64,000 nt of DNA from Burkholderiales bacterium. GTDB taxonomy: Bacteria > Pseudomonadota > Gammaproteobacteria > Burkholderiales > Burkholderiaceae_C. Location of the stretch: positions 62,001-126,000 of the forward strand of contig JADJCH010000007.1 of NCBI GenBank assembly GCA_016703325.1. Reading direction: 5' to 3'. Shown piece after piece: positions 14,807 through 23,894 of the stretch (within the stretch, counting starts at the first letter, position 1; the number at the start of each line of letters is the position of its first letter). Both the position numbers and the translations under genes were made by a program. The notes beneath the pieces are model-generated. The model was given only the letters and a program-made list of their open reading frames with translations, made no database searches and was not told the DNA's origin.

Positions 14807-16021
14807 ATGACCGCATCACCCACACCGGCCTCGACCCCTGCCGATCCATCCGCTGGCCCCACACGAACCGCACCGCAGGGCGCCCCGCTGGCGGGCGTGC
14901 GGGTGCTGGACCTCACCCGCCTGCTGCCCGGCCCGGTGGCCGGTCAGATGCTGGGCGACCTGGGTGCGGACGTCATCAAGATCGAGGACCTGGGCGCCGG
15001 AGACTACGCCCACGCCAGCGTGCGCGCCCTGGTCAACCGCAACAAGCGCGGCCTGCGGCTGGACCTCAAGCAGAGCGCCGGGCCTGAGCTGCTGCTGCGG
15101 CTTGTGCAGGGTGCGGACGTGCTGCTGGAGGGCTTTCGCCCCGGCGTGATGGACCGACTCGGCCTGGGCTGGGCCGTGCTGCACACCGCCAACCCGAAGC
15201 TGGTGCTCTGCAGCCTGAGCGGCTGGGGCCAGACCGGCCCGCTGCGCGACGCGCCCGGCCACGACCTGAACTACGCCGCGCTGTCCGGCGTGACCGACCA
15301 GGTCGGCAACGCCGCCGGCGCAGCGCTGTCCAACCTGCCGATGGCCGACCTGCTCGGCGGCGCGATGGGCGCGGTCACCGGCGTGCTGGCCGCGCTGTTC
15401 GATGCGGCACGCACCGGCCAGGGCCGCCATGTGGACATCGCCATGGCCGACGGCGTGCTCGCCCACGCCGTGCTGCCCATGGCCGCGCTGCAGCAGCACG
15501 GCCGCGTGCAGCGCCCGGGCGAAGGCACCCTCACCGGCGGCCTGGCCTGCTACGGCCTGTACGACACCGCCGACGGCCGCCAGCTGGCGGTGGGGGCGCT
15601 GGAGCCCAAGTTCTGGGCGGCGCTGTGCCAGGTCGTCGACCGCCCGGACTGGCTGGCGCGCCACCGCAGCGGCGGCTCCGCGGGTCAGGCCGCACTGCGT
15701 GCCGACCTGGCCGCAGTGTTCGCCGCCCAGCCGCTGGCGCACTGGGTGGCGCGCTTCGAGGGCAGCGACGCCTGCGTCAGCCCCGTGCTGCGGCTGGACG
15801 AAACGCTGGCGCACCCGCAGTTCCGCGCCCGCGGCATGCTGCTGGAAGGTGTAGACGGCGCCTCACCGGGCCTGGGCTGCCCGATCAAGATGAGCGGCTT
15901 CGAACCTGGCCGGCCCCGCCCGGCCCCCCGGCCCGGCGAACACAGCGACGAGCTGCTGGCCGAAGCGGGGCTCGGCGCCGACGCCATCGCCGCCCTGCGC
16001 ACCGCCGGGGTGGTCGGCTGA
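14807..16021 (+). CDS. CaiB/BaiF CoA-transferase, alpha-methylacyl-CoA racemase-like
   Basis: 404 residues. After a Pro/Thr/Ala-rich N-terminus of about 25 residues comes GVRVLDLTRLLPGPVAGQML, with GADVIKIED, NRNKRGLRLDLK, LLEGFRPGVMDRLGL, SLSGWGQTGPLRDAPGHDLN and SNLPMADLLGGA (likely active-site Asp). The GHDxNY pattern and the short spacing resemble racemases more than formyl-CoA transferases, but CoA transfer cannot be excluded. Convergent or divergent neighbours leave it as a single gene, followed after 43 bases by an AraC regulator. Confidence 0.85.
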   Translation: MTASPTPASTPADPSAGPTRTAPQGAPLAGVRVLDLTRLLPGPVAGQMLGDLGADVIKIEDLGAGDYAHASVRALVNRNKRGLRLDLKQSAGPELLLRLVQGADVLLEGFRPGVMDRLGLGWAVLHTANPKLVLCSLSGWGQTGPLRDAPGHDLNYAALSGVTDQVGNAAGAALSNLPMADLLGGAMGAVTGVLAALFDAARTGQGRHVDIAMADGVLAHAVLPMAALQQHGRVQRPGEGTLTGGLACYGLYDTADGRQLAVGALEPKFWAALCQVVDRPDWLARHRSGGSAGQAALRADLAAVFAAQPLAHWVARFEGSDACVSPVLRLDETLAHPQFRARGMLLEGVDGASPGLGCPIKMSGFEPGRPRPAPRPGEHSDELLAEAGLGADAIAALRTAGVVG

Positions 16022-16064
16022 CCTGGCAGGCGGTATCGTCCGCCGCGTTTCCGACCCCGTCGCC

Positions 16065-17075
16065 ATGCCCCAGCCCCAGCACACCATCGCCATCCAGCAG
16101 GTTCACGGCATCCTGCAGGGCGCTCAGCACCGCGGCCTGCCGGTGGAGCCCCTGCTGCTGCAGGCCGGCATCGCCCCGGCCCTGCTCGACTCGCCGCTCG
16201 CGCGCATCTCTCAGGGCCAGTACGCCGCGCTGATCCGCACGCTGCGCCGCGGCCTGCGCGACGAGCTCTGGGGCCTGCTCGACCGCCCGCTCAAGCCCGG
16301 CAGCTTCGGCCGCTGCATGGGCCGGCTGGTGCACTGCGCCACGCTGGGCGAGGCGCTGCGCGAGGGCTTGGCGCAGTACCACCTGCTGATCGACGACTTC
16401 GTGCCCCGCCTGTCCGTGCAGGGTGGCCAGGCGCAGCTGCGCTTCGTGCCGCGGCGCGCACCCGACGGCCGGCTGGACTACGCCATCAAGGCCTTCATGC
16501 TGCTGAGCTTCGGCGCCGCCTCCTGGCTCGTGGCTCGGCGCATCCCGCTGCAGGGGGTGGACTACACCAGCGGCCACGGCACCGGCGACAGCTCACGTGT
16601 CTACCAGGTGCCGGTGCGTGGCGCCCAGCCCTGCGTGGGCCTCACCTTCGAGGCGCACTGGCTGGACCTGCCGGTGGTGCAGTCCCCGCAGAGCCTGCGC
16701 GAGTTCCTGGCCGGCGCCCCCGCCAATCTGATCGTCAAGTACCGCGACAGCAGCAACCTTACCGACCGCATCCGCCGCCTGCTGCGCAAGAGCCTGGGCG
16801 GCGAGATGCCGTCCCTCGAGGACGTCAGCACCAGTCTGGCCGTCACCCCCCAGACCCTGCGCCGCCGCCTGCGCGAAGAGGGCCGCGGCTTCCAGCAACT
16901 CAAGGACGAAACCCGCCGCGACGCTGCCATCGACCACCTGCTGCACACCCACTGGCCCCTGCCCGACATCGCCGAACGCGTCGGCTTCTCCGAGGCCAGC
17001 ACCTTCCACCGCGCGTTCAAGCAGTGGACCGGCGTGGCGCCGGGGGAGTATCGGTTGGAGCATCGGGCGGGGTGA
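16065..17075 (+). CDS. AraC-family regulator with arabinose-type ligand domain
   Basis: 336 residues. Residues about 20-210 form the large N-terminal ligand domain typical of OruR/ArgR-type AraC proteins (LQAGIAPALLDSPLARIS, FGRCMGRLVHCATLGEALREG, LRFVPRRAPDGRLDYAIKAF). The C-terminal double HTH covers about 235-335 (VSTSLAVTPQTLRRRLREEG, DIAERVGFSEASTFHRAFK). It lies 43 bases after the racemase-like gene and probably regulates acyl-CoA metabolism genes nearby. Confidence 0.9.
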   Translation: MPQPQHTIAIQQVHGILQGAQHRGLPVEPLLLQAGIAPALLDSPLARISQGQYAALIRTLRRGLRDELWGLLDRPLKPGSFGRCMGRLVHCATLGEALREGLAQYHLLIDDFVPRLSVQGGQAQLRFVPRRAPDGRLDYAIKAFMLLSFGAASWLVARRIPLQGVDYTSGHGTGDSSRVYQVPVRGAQPCVGLTFEAHWLDLPVVQSPQSLREFLAGAPANLIVKYRDSSNLTDRIRRLLRKSLGGEMPSLEDVSTSLAVTPQTLRRRLREEGRGFQQLKDETRRDAAIDHLLHTHWPLPDIAERVGFSEASTFHRAFKQWTGVAPGEYRLEHRAG

Positions 17076-17119
17076 TTGACCGAAAATTGACCGAAGAGTG
17101 GATTGGTCAGCCGGGGAAC

Positions 17120-17599
17120 TCATAGACCGTCTTGACGGGGTTGGACCCGATGAGCGGTATTTGCAGGCGAGGCGTCGATGCGGTCCATGCCACTCGGGCC
17201 TCCAAAGCATGCGGTACCAGCAGACAGCTGGTACCAAGCGGCTTTGTCGCTGACGAAGTATTGAGCGCTGGGTTCGGGGATCTGCGCTTCGTCGAAGATG
17301 CCAGCAGGAAAGCCGTAGTACCTTGGCAATCGGCCGTCTTCCGAGTAGACGTGTGACCCGCAAGTGCTGCAGAACCAGCGTTGAACGTTCTCCGTGGGCC
17401 GAAAACTGGAGAGCAGTTCGATGCCTTCGATGCTCGCCGCCGTGCGCTCCACTGTCAGCCAAGTGGTGAACGCGGCGCCGCTCAGCCGCCGACACTGCCC
17501 GCAGTGGCAGTTGATTGTTCGCTGCGGCAAGGCCTGTATCGCTACTGCGACTTTGCCGCAGTAGCAGGAGCCATGAACTCGGTTGTCTTGATTCGGCAT
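17120..17599 (-). CDS. GFA-family zinc protein
   Basis: A 159-residue member of the glutathione-dependent formaldehyde-activating enzyme/CENP-V family. The two zinc sites are visible: CYCGKV (residues 12-17) with CHCGQCRRLSG, and FCSTCGSHVYSE near residue 92. A C-terminal GGPSGMDRIDASP is typical. A role in S-hydroxymethylglutathione chemistry is claimed for few members only, so function is open. Base use is lower in GC than the neighbours. Confidence 0.85.
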   Translation of the reverse strand: MPNQDNRVHGSCYCGKVAVAIQALPQRTINCHCGQCRRLSGAAFTTWLTVERTAASIEGIELLSSFRPTENVQRWFCSTCGSHVYSEDGRLPRYYGFPAGIFDEAQIPEPSAQYFVSDKAAWYQLSAGTACFGGPSGMDRIDASPANTAHRVQPRQDGL

Positions 17600-17675
17600 T
17601 GGTGGTCTCGACGCCTGACAGATTTCGCCGAAAGCCCGTCAGCCTGTCACAACCACGCCGGCGACTGTCCGGACT

Positions 17676-17987
17676 TCAGGACGCCCCATCCTGCCACCGA
17701 TCACCGATCCCCGACATTGAACATACGCGCAACCGGCTGGTGGCACCACAACCTGTGGGCATGGGTCTGCCGCATTCCACCGGATCACGCCCGTTCGCCA
17801 TGAAATGCGGGCTGAACATCGACAGCAGCTCCCCCAGATCCGCCAGCGTGCGCGGCTGTGAGGGCCGCAGGACCAGCGTGCTGCCAACGCGGTCGATCTC
17901 GACTTCGATCACATCGTCGGCAAAGGCCAGCTCGCGCGGGATGCACACGGCCTGCGAGTGGCCGGTCTGGAAGATGCGGGTACGCAT
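17676..17987 (-). CDS. Orphan AbrB-type antitoxin (VapB/MazE-like)
   Basis: About 103 residues from MRTRIFQTGHSQAVCIPREL, the swapped-hairpin DNA-binding motif of VapB/MazE antitoxins, followed by VEIDRVGSTLVLRPSQPRTLADLGELL. The last 35 residues (after FMANGRD) do not resemble the family and look like a frame change. No PIN or MazF toxin follows; the next gene is the GFA protein. It is probably a leftover of a toxin-antitoxin pair. Confidence 0.65.
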   Translation of the reverse strand: MRTRIFQTGHSQAVCIPRELAFADDVIEVEIDRVGSTLVLRPSQPRTLADLGELLSMFSPHFMANGRDPVECGRPMPTGCGATSRLRVCSMSGIGDRWQDGAS

Positions 17988-18007
17988 GGGTGACTCCACG
18001 GTTCAAC

Positions 18008-18019
18008 GCCTGAACAGGC
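18008..18019. promoter_or_regulatory. Perfect palindrome GCCTG-AA-CAGGC between divergent genes
   Basis: It lies in the 48-bp gap between the orphan antitoxin and the oxidoreductase gene. AbrB-type antitoxins bind such palindromes, so it may be their operator. The small size keeps confidence low. Confidence 0.35.
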
Positions 18020-18035
18020 CATACTTTCTCGCATC

Positions 18036-19181
18036 ATGGCCCCTGACGCATCCTCTTCTCCCACCTTCAGCCCCGCCACCGCCCGCCCTCTGCGCGTCGG
18101 CCTGGTGGGTTGGGGTTCGGCCAGCCAGGTCTTCCACGCCCCGTTGATCAGCTCGACGCCGGGGCTGGAGCTGGTGGGCGTGGTGTGCCGACGCCTGGAG
18201 GTGGGGCAAGCGGCGCGGGCAGCGCTTGGCGAGGCGGTGCAGGTGCACGCCGAACCGCAGGCGCTGTTCGAGCGGGGTGACATCGACCTGGTCGTGATCC
18301 CGACGCCCAACGACAGCCACCATCCGCTGGCGCTGGCGGCGCTGCGCGCGGGCAAGGCGGTGGTGGTGGACAAGCCCTTTGCGCTGGAAGCCGCGCAGGC
18401 GCGGGAACTGGTCGACGAGGCCGCCCGGCGCCATCTGCTGCTGAGCGTGTTCCACAACCGCCGCTGGGACGGCGACCTGCTGACCGCCCGCGCGCTGCTG
18501 CGCAGCGGCCGGCTGGGGCGCATCGTGCACGCCAGCCTGCACTTTGACCGCTACCGGCCGGTGGAGCCCTCACGCTGGCGCGAGGCGGGCGGGCCCGGCG
18601 GCGGCCTGTGGATGGACCTGGGGCCGCACCTGCTGGACCAGGCGCTGCAGCTCTTCGGTGCGCCGGTGGCGATCGCCGCCGACCTGGTTTGTGCCCGCGA
18701 CGGCGCCCGGGCCGACGACCTCTTCCACGCCCGCCTGCGTTGGGCCGACGGCCTGCGGGTGGACCTGCACGCGAGCACGCTGGCCGCCGCACCCGGGCCC
18801 CGGTTCGCCCTGCACGGCACGCTGGGCAGCTGGGTGAAGCACGGCCTGGACCGGCAGGAGGACGACCTGAAGGCCGGCCTGCGCCCCGACCCGGCCCGGC
18901 CGCAGGACTGGGGCCAGGACCCCAGCGCCGGGCGGCTGGTGACGGCGGCCGACCCCCAGGCGCCCAGCCCGGCCACGGTGGAACAGCCCTGGCCCAACGA
19001 GCCGGGCAACTACCCGGCGTACTACGCCGGCATCCGCGATGCCCTGCTCGGCCGCAGCCCCAACCCGGTGCCCGCCACCGAGGCACTGGCGGTGATGGCG
19101 CTGCTGGACCTCGGCCGCCAGAGTGCACTGGAGCGGCGGGAGCTGCCTTGCGACGGGATCAACCTGCTGGGCTGCCCCTGA
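18036..19181 (+). CDS. Gfo/Idh/MocA-family oxidoreductase
   Basis: 381 residues. The Rossmann domain starts at LRVGLVGWGSASQVFHAPLI; then VVIPTPNDSHHPLA, the EKP-like motif VVVDKPFALE (catalytic Lys) and the second-domain catalytic area GGLWMDLGPHLLDQALQLFG with His. The pattern resembles E. coli YdgJ, an NADP-dependent inositol/sugar dehydrogenase. Stand-alone gene; substrate not predictable. Its 3' end overlaps the convergent damaged CoA-transferase frame. Confidence 0.88.
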   Translation: MAPDASSSPTFSPATARPLRVGLVGWGSASQVFHAPLISSTPGLELVGVVCRRLEVGQAARAALGEAVQVHAEPQALFERGDIDLVVIPTPNDSHHPLALAALRAGKAVVVDKPFALEAAQARELVDEAARRHLLLSVFHNRRWDGDLLTARALLRSGRLGRIVHASLHFDRYRPVEPSRWREAGGPGGGLWMDLGPHLLDQALQLFGAPVAIAADLVCARDGARADDLFHARLRWADGLRVDLHASTLAAAPGPRFALHGTLGSWVKHGLDRQEDDLKAGLRPDPARPQDWGQDPSAGRLVTAADPQAPSPATVEQPWPNEPGNYPAYYAGIRDALLGRSPNPVPATEALAVMALLDLGRQSALERRELPCDGINLLGCP

Positions 19182-19215
19182 TGACCTGCCGGCCGCTGTG
19201 CTGAGCGGCGCGCTC

Positions 19216-20481
19216 GGACGGCCACCACCGCTTCACCGCACGGCCCGGCTCGCCAGCAGCGCGTCGATCTGCGCCTAGCTGCGGCCCAGCTCGCGCAGGA
19301 TGGCGCGGCTGTGCTCGCCCTGGTGCGGGCGTCGCACCGTGGTCGCCATGCCTGCAGGCCGCTCCCTCAACCGATCCCCGCCTGGCACCGCGCGCCGCCA
19401 TGCGCGGGCTGCGCAACCGGCCCAGGCCGGGGTGGTCGGTGTCGACCAGGGTGCGGTTGTGGCGGATCTGCGGGTCGTCCGGCAGGCCGGCCTTGGTGTT
19501 GACGCGCCCGGCCGGCGCGCCCTCCTCGGCCAGGCGGCGCAGCCAGTGCGCCACCGGCTGGGCGGCCACCACCGGCTCCAGCATGGCGCGCAGGACCTGC
19601 TGGTGAACCCGGCGCGCGGGGATGGAGGCGAAGCGCACATCGACGATCAGCTCGGTGCAGTCGAAGGCGCGGCACATGGCGGCGAACTCGTCGTCCTGCG
19701 GCGTGACCAGGGAAAACCAGCCGTCGCTGGCGCGCCAGAGCCTGAGCGTGGCGCCGTACTCGGGCACCGGCGCGGGCGGCTGGTCCAGGAAGCCGTGGTT
19801 GTAGAAGGCCTCGGGCCAGAGAAAGGCCACGGTGGCGTCCAGCATGGCCAGCTGCACCAGCTGGCCGCGGCCGCTGCCGCCGCGCTCGGCGGCCCGGTCA
19901 CGCTCGTACAGCGCGGCCGTCACCGCCTGGGCCGCCGTCAGCGCGGTCACCTTGTCGCAGACCAGCGTGCGCTGCAGCAGCGGCTCGCCGGTCTCGGGGT
20001 GGGGGTGGGCGTCGGCCACGCCGGCCACGGCCTGGATCACGGTGTCGTACACGCGCTGGCCGGCGTAGGGGCCGCTGGGGCCGTAGCCGCTGATCGACAG
20101 GTAGACCAGCCGCGGGTTGAGCGCCGCCACCGCGTCAAAGCCGAAGCCCAGCCGCGCCAGCGCGCCGGGGCGGAAGTTCTCGATCAGCACGTCGGCCTGC
20201 TCCAGCAGCCCGCGCAGCACGGCCTGGGCCTCGGCCTGCTTGAGGTCCAGCACGATGGAGCGCTTGCCACGGTTGAGGCTGGCAAACAGCGAGGTGATGT
20301 CGCCCTTGGCCGGGCCGATCACGCGGGTCAGGTCGCCCTGCGGCGTCTCGACCTTGATGACATCCGCGCCCTGGTCGGCCAGCAGGCCGGCGCACATCGG
20401 CCCGGAGACGACGGCCGACAGGTCAATGACCTTCACGCCGGCGAGCGGGCCCGATGTCAGCGCCGGCCCCGGCCCTGTCAC
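19216..20481 (-). pseudogene. CaiB/BaiF CoA-transferase with damaged C-terminus
   Basis: The first 350 residues are normal: VIDLSAVVSGPMCAGLLADQ, GADVIKVETPQGDLTR, IENFRPGALARLGFG, YLSISGYGPSGPYAGQRVYD. After DTDHPGLGRLRSPRMAAR (about 19395) the family ending appears only in another frame (QGEHSRAILRELGRS), and that frame then meets TAG at about 19275 before AQIDALLASRAVR. So at least one frameshift and one stop have hit the C-terminal 60 residues. The unshifted frame runs to 19159. The core and catalytic region are intact, so residual activity is possible. Overlaps the Bug gene by 4 bases. Confidence 0.75.
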
Positions 20482-21521
20482 GGCTGGTCCACCTTGATGT
20501 TGGAGGCCTTGATGGCCCGGTCAAAGGTCTCCGCATCGTTGCGGATGCCGGCGGCCAGCTGCTCGGGCGGGCCGCCCACCGGGTCCTGGCCGAACTCGCG
20601 CAGCTTGGCGCTCAGGTCGTCGCTCCTGACGGCGCGGGCAATGCCGTCCGACAGCTTGCGCACGATGTCCTTGGGCGTGCCGGCCGGCGCCAGCACCATG
20701 AAGAAGCCCACCGGCTCGAAGCCCTTCCAGCCCAGCTCCAGGAAGGTCGGCACGTTGGGCATGACGCCCACGCGCTGCGTGCCGGAGACCGCCAGCACCT
20801 TGATCTTGCCGCCCTGCAGCAGCGGGCGCAGCGTGGCGCTGTCGATGAAGGCCGAGCTGACCTGCCCGCCCAGCAGGTCGTTGACGATCGGCGCGGCGCC
20901 CTTGTAGGGCACGTGCGCCAGGTCGAGCTTGCCGTGCAGGTTCAGCGCCTCGCCGAAGATGTGCGCCGAGGTGCCCTGGCCGAAGGAGCCGTAGCTGTAC
21001 TTGCCCGGGTTTTTGCGCACCAGCGCGACGAACTCCTCCAGCGTGTTGGCCGGCGAGTGAGCCGCCACCGCCAGGCCGATGGCCGAGCGCGACAGCATCG
21101 ACACCGGCTCGAAGTCGCGCTGCATGTCGAAGGGCAGCTTCGCGTACAGCGAGTGCGCGTAAATGATGTTGGAGATGGTCAGCCCGATCGTGTAGCCGTC
21201 CGCCGGCGCCTTGGCCACCTGGGTGATGCCCAGCCAGCCCGCGGCGCCGGGCTTGTTCTCCACCACCACCGGCTGGCCCCAGGACTCGGTGAGCTTCTGG
21301 CCGATGGCGCGTGCCATGGCGTCGGTGGTGCCACCAGGGGTGAAGGGCACGATGACCTTGATCGGCCGGTCCGGGTAGGTCGAAGCCGGGGCCTGTGCCT
21401 GAGCCTGGGCCTGAGCGATCGCGGGCCAGGCACCGCAGGCCATGCCGAGCGCGGCCGTGGCGGCGGCGCTCAGGAAGCGGCGCCGGGTGTCCGGCGAATG
21501 GCGGGGAAGGGGTTGCGTCAC
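20478..21521 (-). CDS. Bug-family tripartite tricarboxylate transporter receptor
   Basis: About 347 residues from the GTG (VTQPLPRHSPDTRRRFL); the frame also opens 11 codons earlier. The twin-arginine-like signal RRRFLSAAATAALGMACG ends in an AQAQAQAQ run. Motifs are VIVPFTPGGTTDAMARAIG, VENKPGAAGWLGITQVAKAP, YGSFGQGTSAHIFGEA and HVPYKGAAPIVNDLLGGQVS. It is co-transcribed with the CoA-transferase that follows, suggesting import and CoA activation of the same carboxylate. No TctAB permease nearby. Confidence 0.93.
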   Translation of the reverse strand: MTQPLPRHSPDTRRRFLSAAATAALGMACGAWPAIAQAQAQAQAPASTYPDRPIKVIVPFTPGGTTDAMARAIGQKLTESWGQPVVVENKPGAAGWLGITQVAKAPADGYTIGLTISNIIYAHSLYAKLPFDMQRDFEPVSMLSRSAIGLAVAAHSPANTLEEFVALVRKNPGKYSYGSFGQGTSAHIFGEALNLHGKLDLAHVPYKGAAPIVNDLLGGQVSSAFIDSATLRPLLQGGKIKVLAVSGTQRVGVMPNVPTFLELGWKGFEPVGFFMVLAPAGTPKDIVRKLSDGIARAVRSDDLSAKLREFGQDPVGGPPEQLAAGIRNDAETFDRAIKASNIKVDQP

Positions 21522-21812
21522 GCTCGTCTCCTCATGGGGCGGGCGACCGGTCACGGCCGCCCTGTCTGGATGCCGCGGTCATTCTTCTGGCGCGTCACCG
21601 GCAGCCGCAATGGCGGATGGATTCAGCCGGCATTGACCGATTCACTCACCCCGGTCGCCCGGGCGTGCCGGCCCGGGAAAGCCCGGCCCCGGGCTATCCC
21701 TGAGACGGCAGCGGGCCCAAGTCGGCAGCGGCCGCGGTGAACGGTTTCGCCACCCGGGCCTGGTGCTTCTGGCCATTGGAAGGCGCCACCCTCTTGCCGA
21801 CACTGCGGCGCC

Positions 21813-23372
21813 ATGTACCTGACTCAAGGCTTGCACCGCGCGCTGCAGCGGCATCCGGACAAGACCGCGCTGGTCCACGTCGGCGAGGTCGACGGCCGCA
21901 GCGCCGTCCGGCACCAGACCTTTCGCGACCTGCTCGACGCGGTGGCCCGCCAGGCCTGCGCGCTGGCTGCGCGGGGCGTCGGCCCGGGCGATCGCGTGGC
22001 CATGCTGGCGCCCAACGACGATCGGCTGGTGCGCGCCATCCTGGCCTGCTGGTGGCTGGGTGCGGTGGCCTGCCCGCTCAACACCCGCTGGAGCCGCGCC
22101 GAACTGGCCGATGCGCTGGCGGACTGCGAACCGACACTGCTGCTGACCGACGCCGCGCTGGCCGAGCGCCTGCCGGCCAGCGGCGTGGCAGCGCTGGACC
22201 TGGAGGCCCTGGCCACTGCGGCAGCCGGCCACGCGCCCCGCGAAGACCGCCGTGCAGGGGGCGACGCCCTGGCCGCGCTGCTCTACACCGGCGGCACCAC
22301 CGGCCGCGCCAAGGGCGTGATGCTCACGCACGCCAACTTCTGGACTGCCTGCATGGCCCGCGGCGCGGAGCTGAACAACGCGCCGGAATCCGTGTCGCTG
22401 CTGGTGGCGCCGTTGTTCCATGTGGCGGGGCTGAGCCGGCTGATCGGCCAGAGCCTGGTGGGCGGCACCTGCCTGACGATGGCGCAGTTCCGGCCGCAGG
22501 CCGTGCTCGCGGCCATCGAAGCGCAGCAGATCACCGACACGATCCTGGTGCCCACCATGCTGCAGGCGCTGCTGGACGAACCGGGCTTCCGCCCCGAGCG
22601 GGTGCAGAGCCTGAACCGCATCGCCTTCGGCGCCGCGCCGATGCCGCCGGACCTGCTGGACCGCGCTCTGGCCGCCTGGCCGCAGGCCGAGTTCTTCCAG
22701 GCCTATGGGCTCACCGAAACCGCCGGCGCGGTGTGCATCAACCTGCCGATCAACCACCGCAGTGCCGAGGCCCGCGCCAGCGGCAAGCTCAACGCGGTGG
22801 GGCGCGCCGGCCTGGGCGCCGAGATCATCGTCGCCGGGCCGGACGGGCGCGAGCTGCCGCGCTGCGAGGTGGGCGAGGTGCTCTGCCGCGGCCCGATGGT
22901 CACCCCCGGCTACTGGCGCAACCCCGAGGCCAGCGCGGCCGCCCTGCGCGACGGCTGGTTCCACAGCGGGGACGCCGGCTGCATGGCCGCGGACGGCACG
23001 CTGCGCATCGTCGACCGCCTCAAGGACATGATCATCAGCGGCGGCGAGAACATCTACTGCGCCGAGGTGGAAGCCGCTCTGCGCGCCCACCCGGCCGTGG
23101 CGCAGGCTGCGGTGGTGGGCGCACCGGATGCGCGCTGGGGCGAGGTGGTACACGCCTTCGTGGTGCTGAAGACAGACTGCAGCGCCCTGGCCGAAGCACC
23201 CGCCGACAGCCCCGACGCCCCCCCGGTGGATGAGCAGCTGCGCGCCTGGTGCCGCGAGCGCCTGGCCGGCTACAAGTGCCCGCGCCGCCTGACGGTGACC
23301 GAGGAGCTGCCGCTGTCGGCCGCCGGCAAGGTGCTCAAGAACCGGCTGCGCGAACGCGCACGCAACCCCTGA
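21813..23372 (+). CDS. Acyl-CoA synthetase (class I adenylate-forming)
   Basis: 519 residues. The enzyme activates a carboxylic acid with ATP and CoA. Motifs are the P-loop YTGGTTGRAKG (158-168), YGLTETAG (A5), the hinge region SGDAGCMAADGTLRIVDRLKDMI and the C-terminal catalytic Lys in LPLSAAGKVLKNRLRER. The overall pattern fits FadD3/CHC-CoA-ligase-like enzymes. First gene of a rightward block with two thioesterases and an SDR. Confidence 0.9.
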   Translation: MYLTQGLHRALQRHPDKTALVHVGEVDGRSAVRHQTFRDLLDAVARQACALAARGVGPGDRVAMLAPNDDRLVRAILACWWLGAVACPLNTRWSRAELADALADCEPTLLLTDAALAERLPASGVAALDLEALATAAAGHAPREDRRAGGDALAALLYTGGTTGRAKGVMLTHANFWTACMARGAELNNAPESVSLLVAPLFHVAGLSRLIGQSLVGGTCLTMAQFRPQAVLAAIEAQQITDTILVPTMLQALLDEPGFRPERVQSLNRIAFGAAPMPPDLLDRALAAWPQAEFFQAYGLTETAGAVCINLPINHRSAEARASGKLNAVGRAGLGAEIIVAGPDGRELPRCEVGEVLCRGPMVTPGYWRNPEASAAALRDGWFHSGDAGCMAADGTLRIVDRLKDMIISGGENIYCAEVEAALRAHPAVAQAAVVGAPDARWGEVVHAFVVLKTDCSALAEAPADSPDAPPVDEQLRAWCRERLAGYKCPRRLTVTEELPLSAAGKVLKNRLRERARNP

Positions 23373-23383
23373 AGGGTCAGGCC

Positions 23384-23845
23384 ATGAAGCCCATCGTCAC
23401 CGACGACCCGCGCGACGTCTTCAACCGCGTGCCCTTCATGCAGCTGCTGGGCGTTCAGCGCGCCTTCTCGGAGGGCGGACGCGCGCGCCTGCTGCTGCCG
23501 CCACGGCCGGAGCTGGGCAACGTGATCGGCGGCGTGCACGGCGGCGCGGTGACCACCCTGCTCGATGTGGTGATGGCCAGCGCCGCGGTATCGGCCTGCG
23601 ACTTCCGCCTCACCGCCGTCACGCTGTCGATGGAAACCCAGTTCCTGGAGCCCGGGCGCGGCCAACTCACCGCCGATGGCGAGCTGCTGCACGAGGCCGA
23701 CGGCATCGCCTTCTGCCGCGCCCAGGTCACCGACGAGGCCGGCCGCAGCGTCGCCCACGCCCAGGGCAGCTTCCGCTACCTGCCGCGGCCCACGGCGCCC
23801 GAGCCCATCCCCATCCCCTTCCCCATCCCGGAAAAACAGCCATGA
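23384..23845 (+). CDS. PaaI-type hot-dog thioesterase
   Basis: 153 residues. The core GNVIGGVHGGAVTTLLDVVMA has the HGG motif with an Asp six residues on, typical of PaaI/YdiI thioesterases. It is followed by VTLSMETQFLEPGRGQLTADGE. It probably hydrolyses stalled or dead-end acyl-CoAs of the pathway. It starts 11 bases after the ligase with an AGGGTCAGG leader. The C-terminus ends in a Pro-Ile-Pro run (PEPIPIPFPIPEKQP). Confidence 0.85.
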   Translation: MKPIVTDDPRDVFNRVPFMQLLGVQRAFSEGGRARLLLPPRPELGNVIGGVHGGAVTTLLDVVMASAAVSACDFRLTAVTLSMETQFLEPGRGQLTADGELLHEADGIAFCRAQVTDEAGRSVAHAQGSFRYLPRPTAPEPIPIPFPIPEKQP

Positions 23846-23894
23846 CCGGATCCACCGGCCTGCAAGCCCCGACCGCTCCAGGAAAAGCCTCCCC

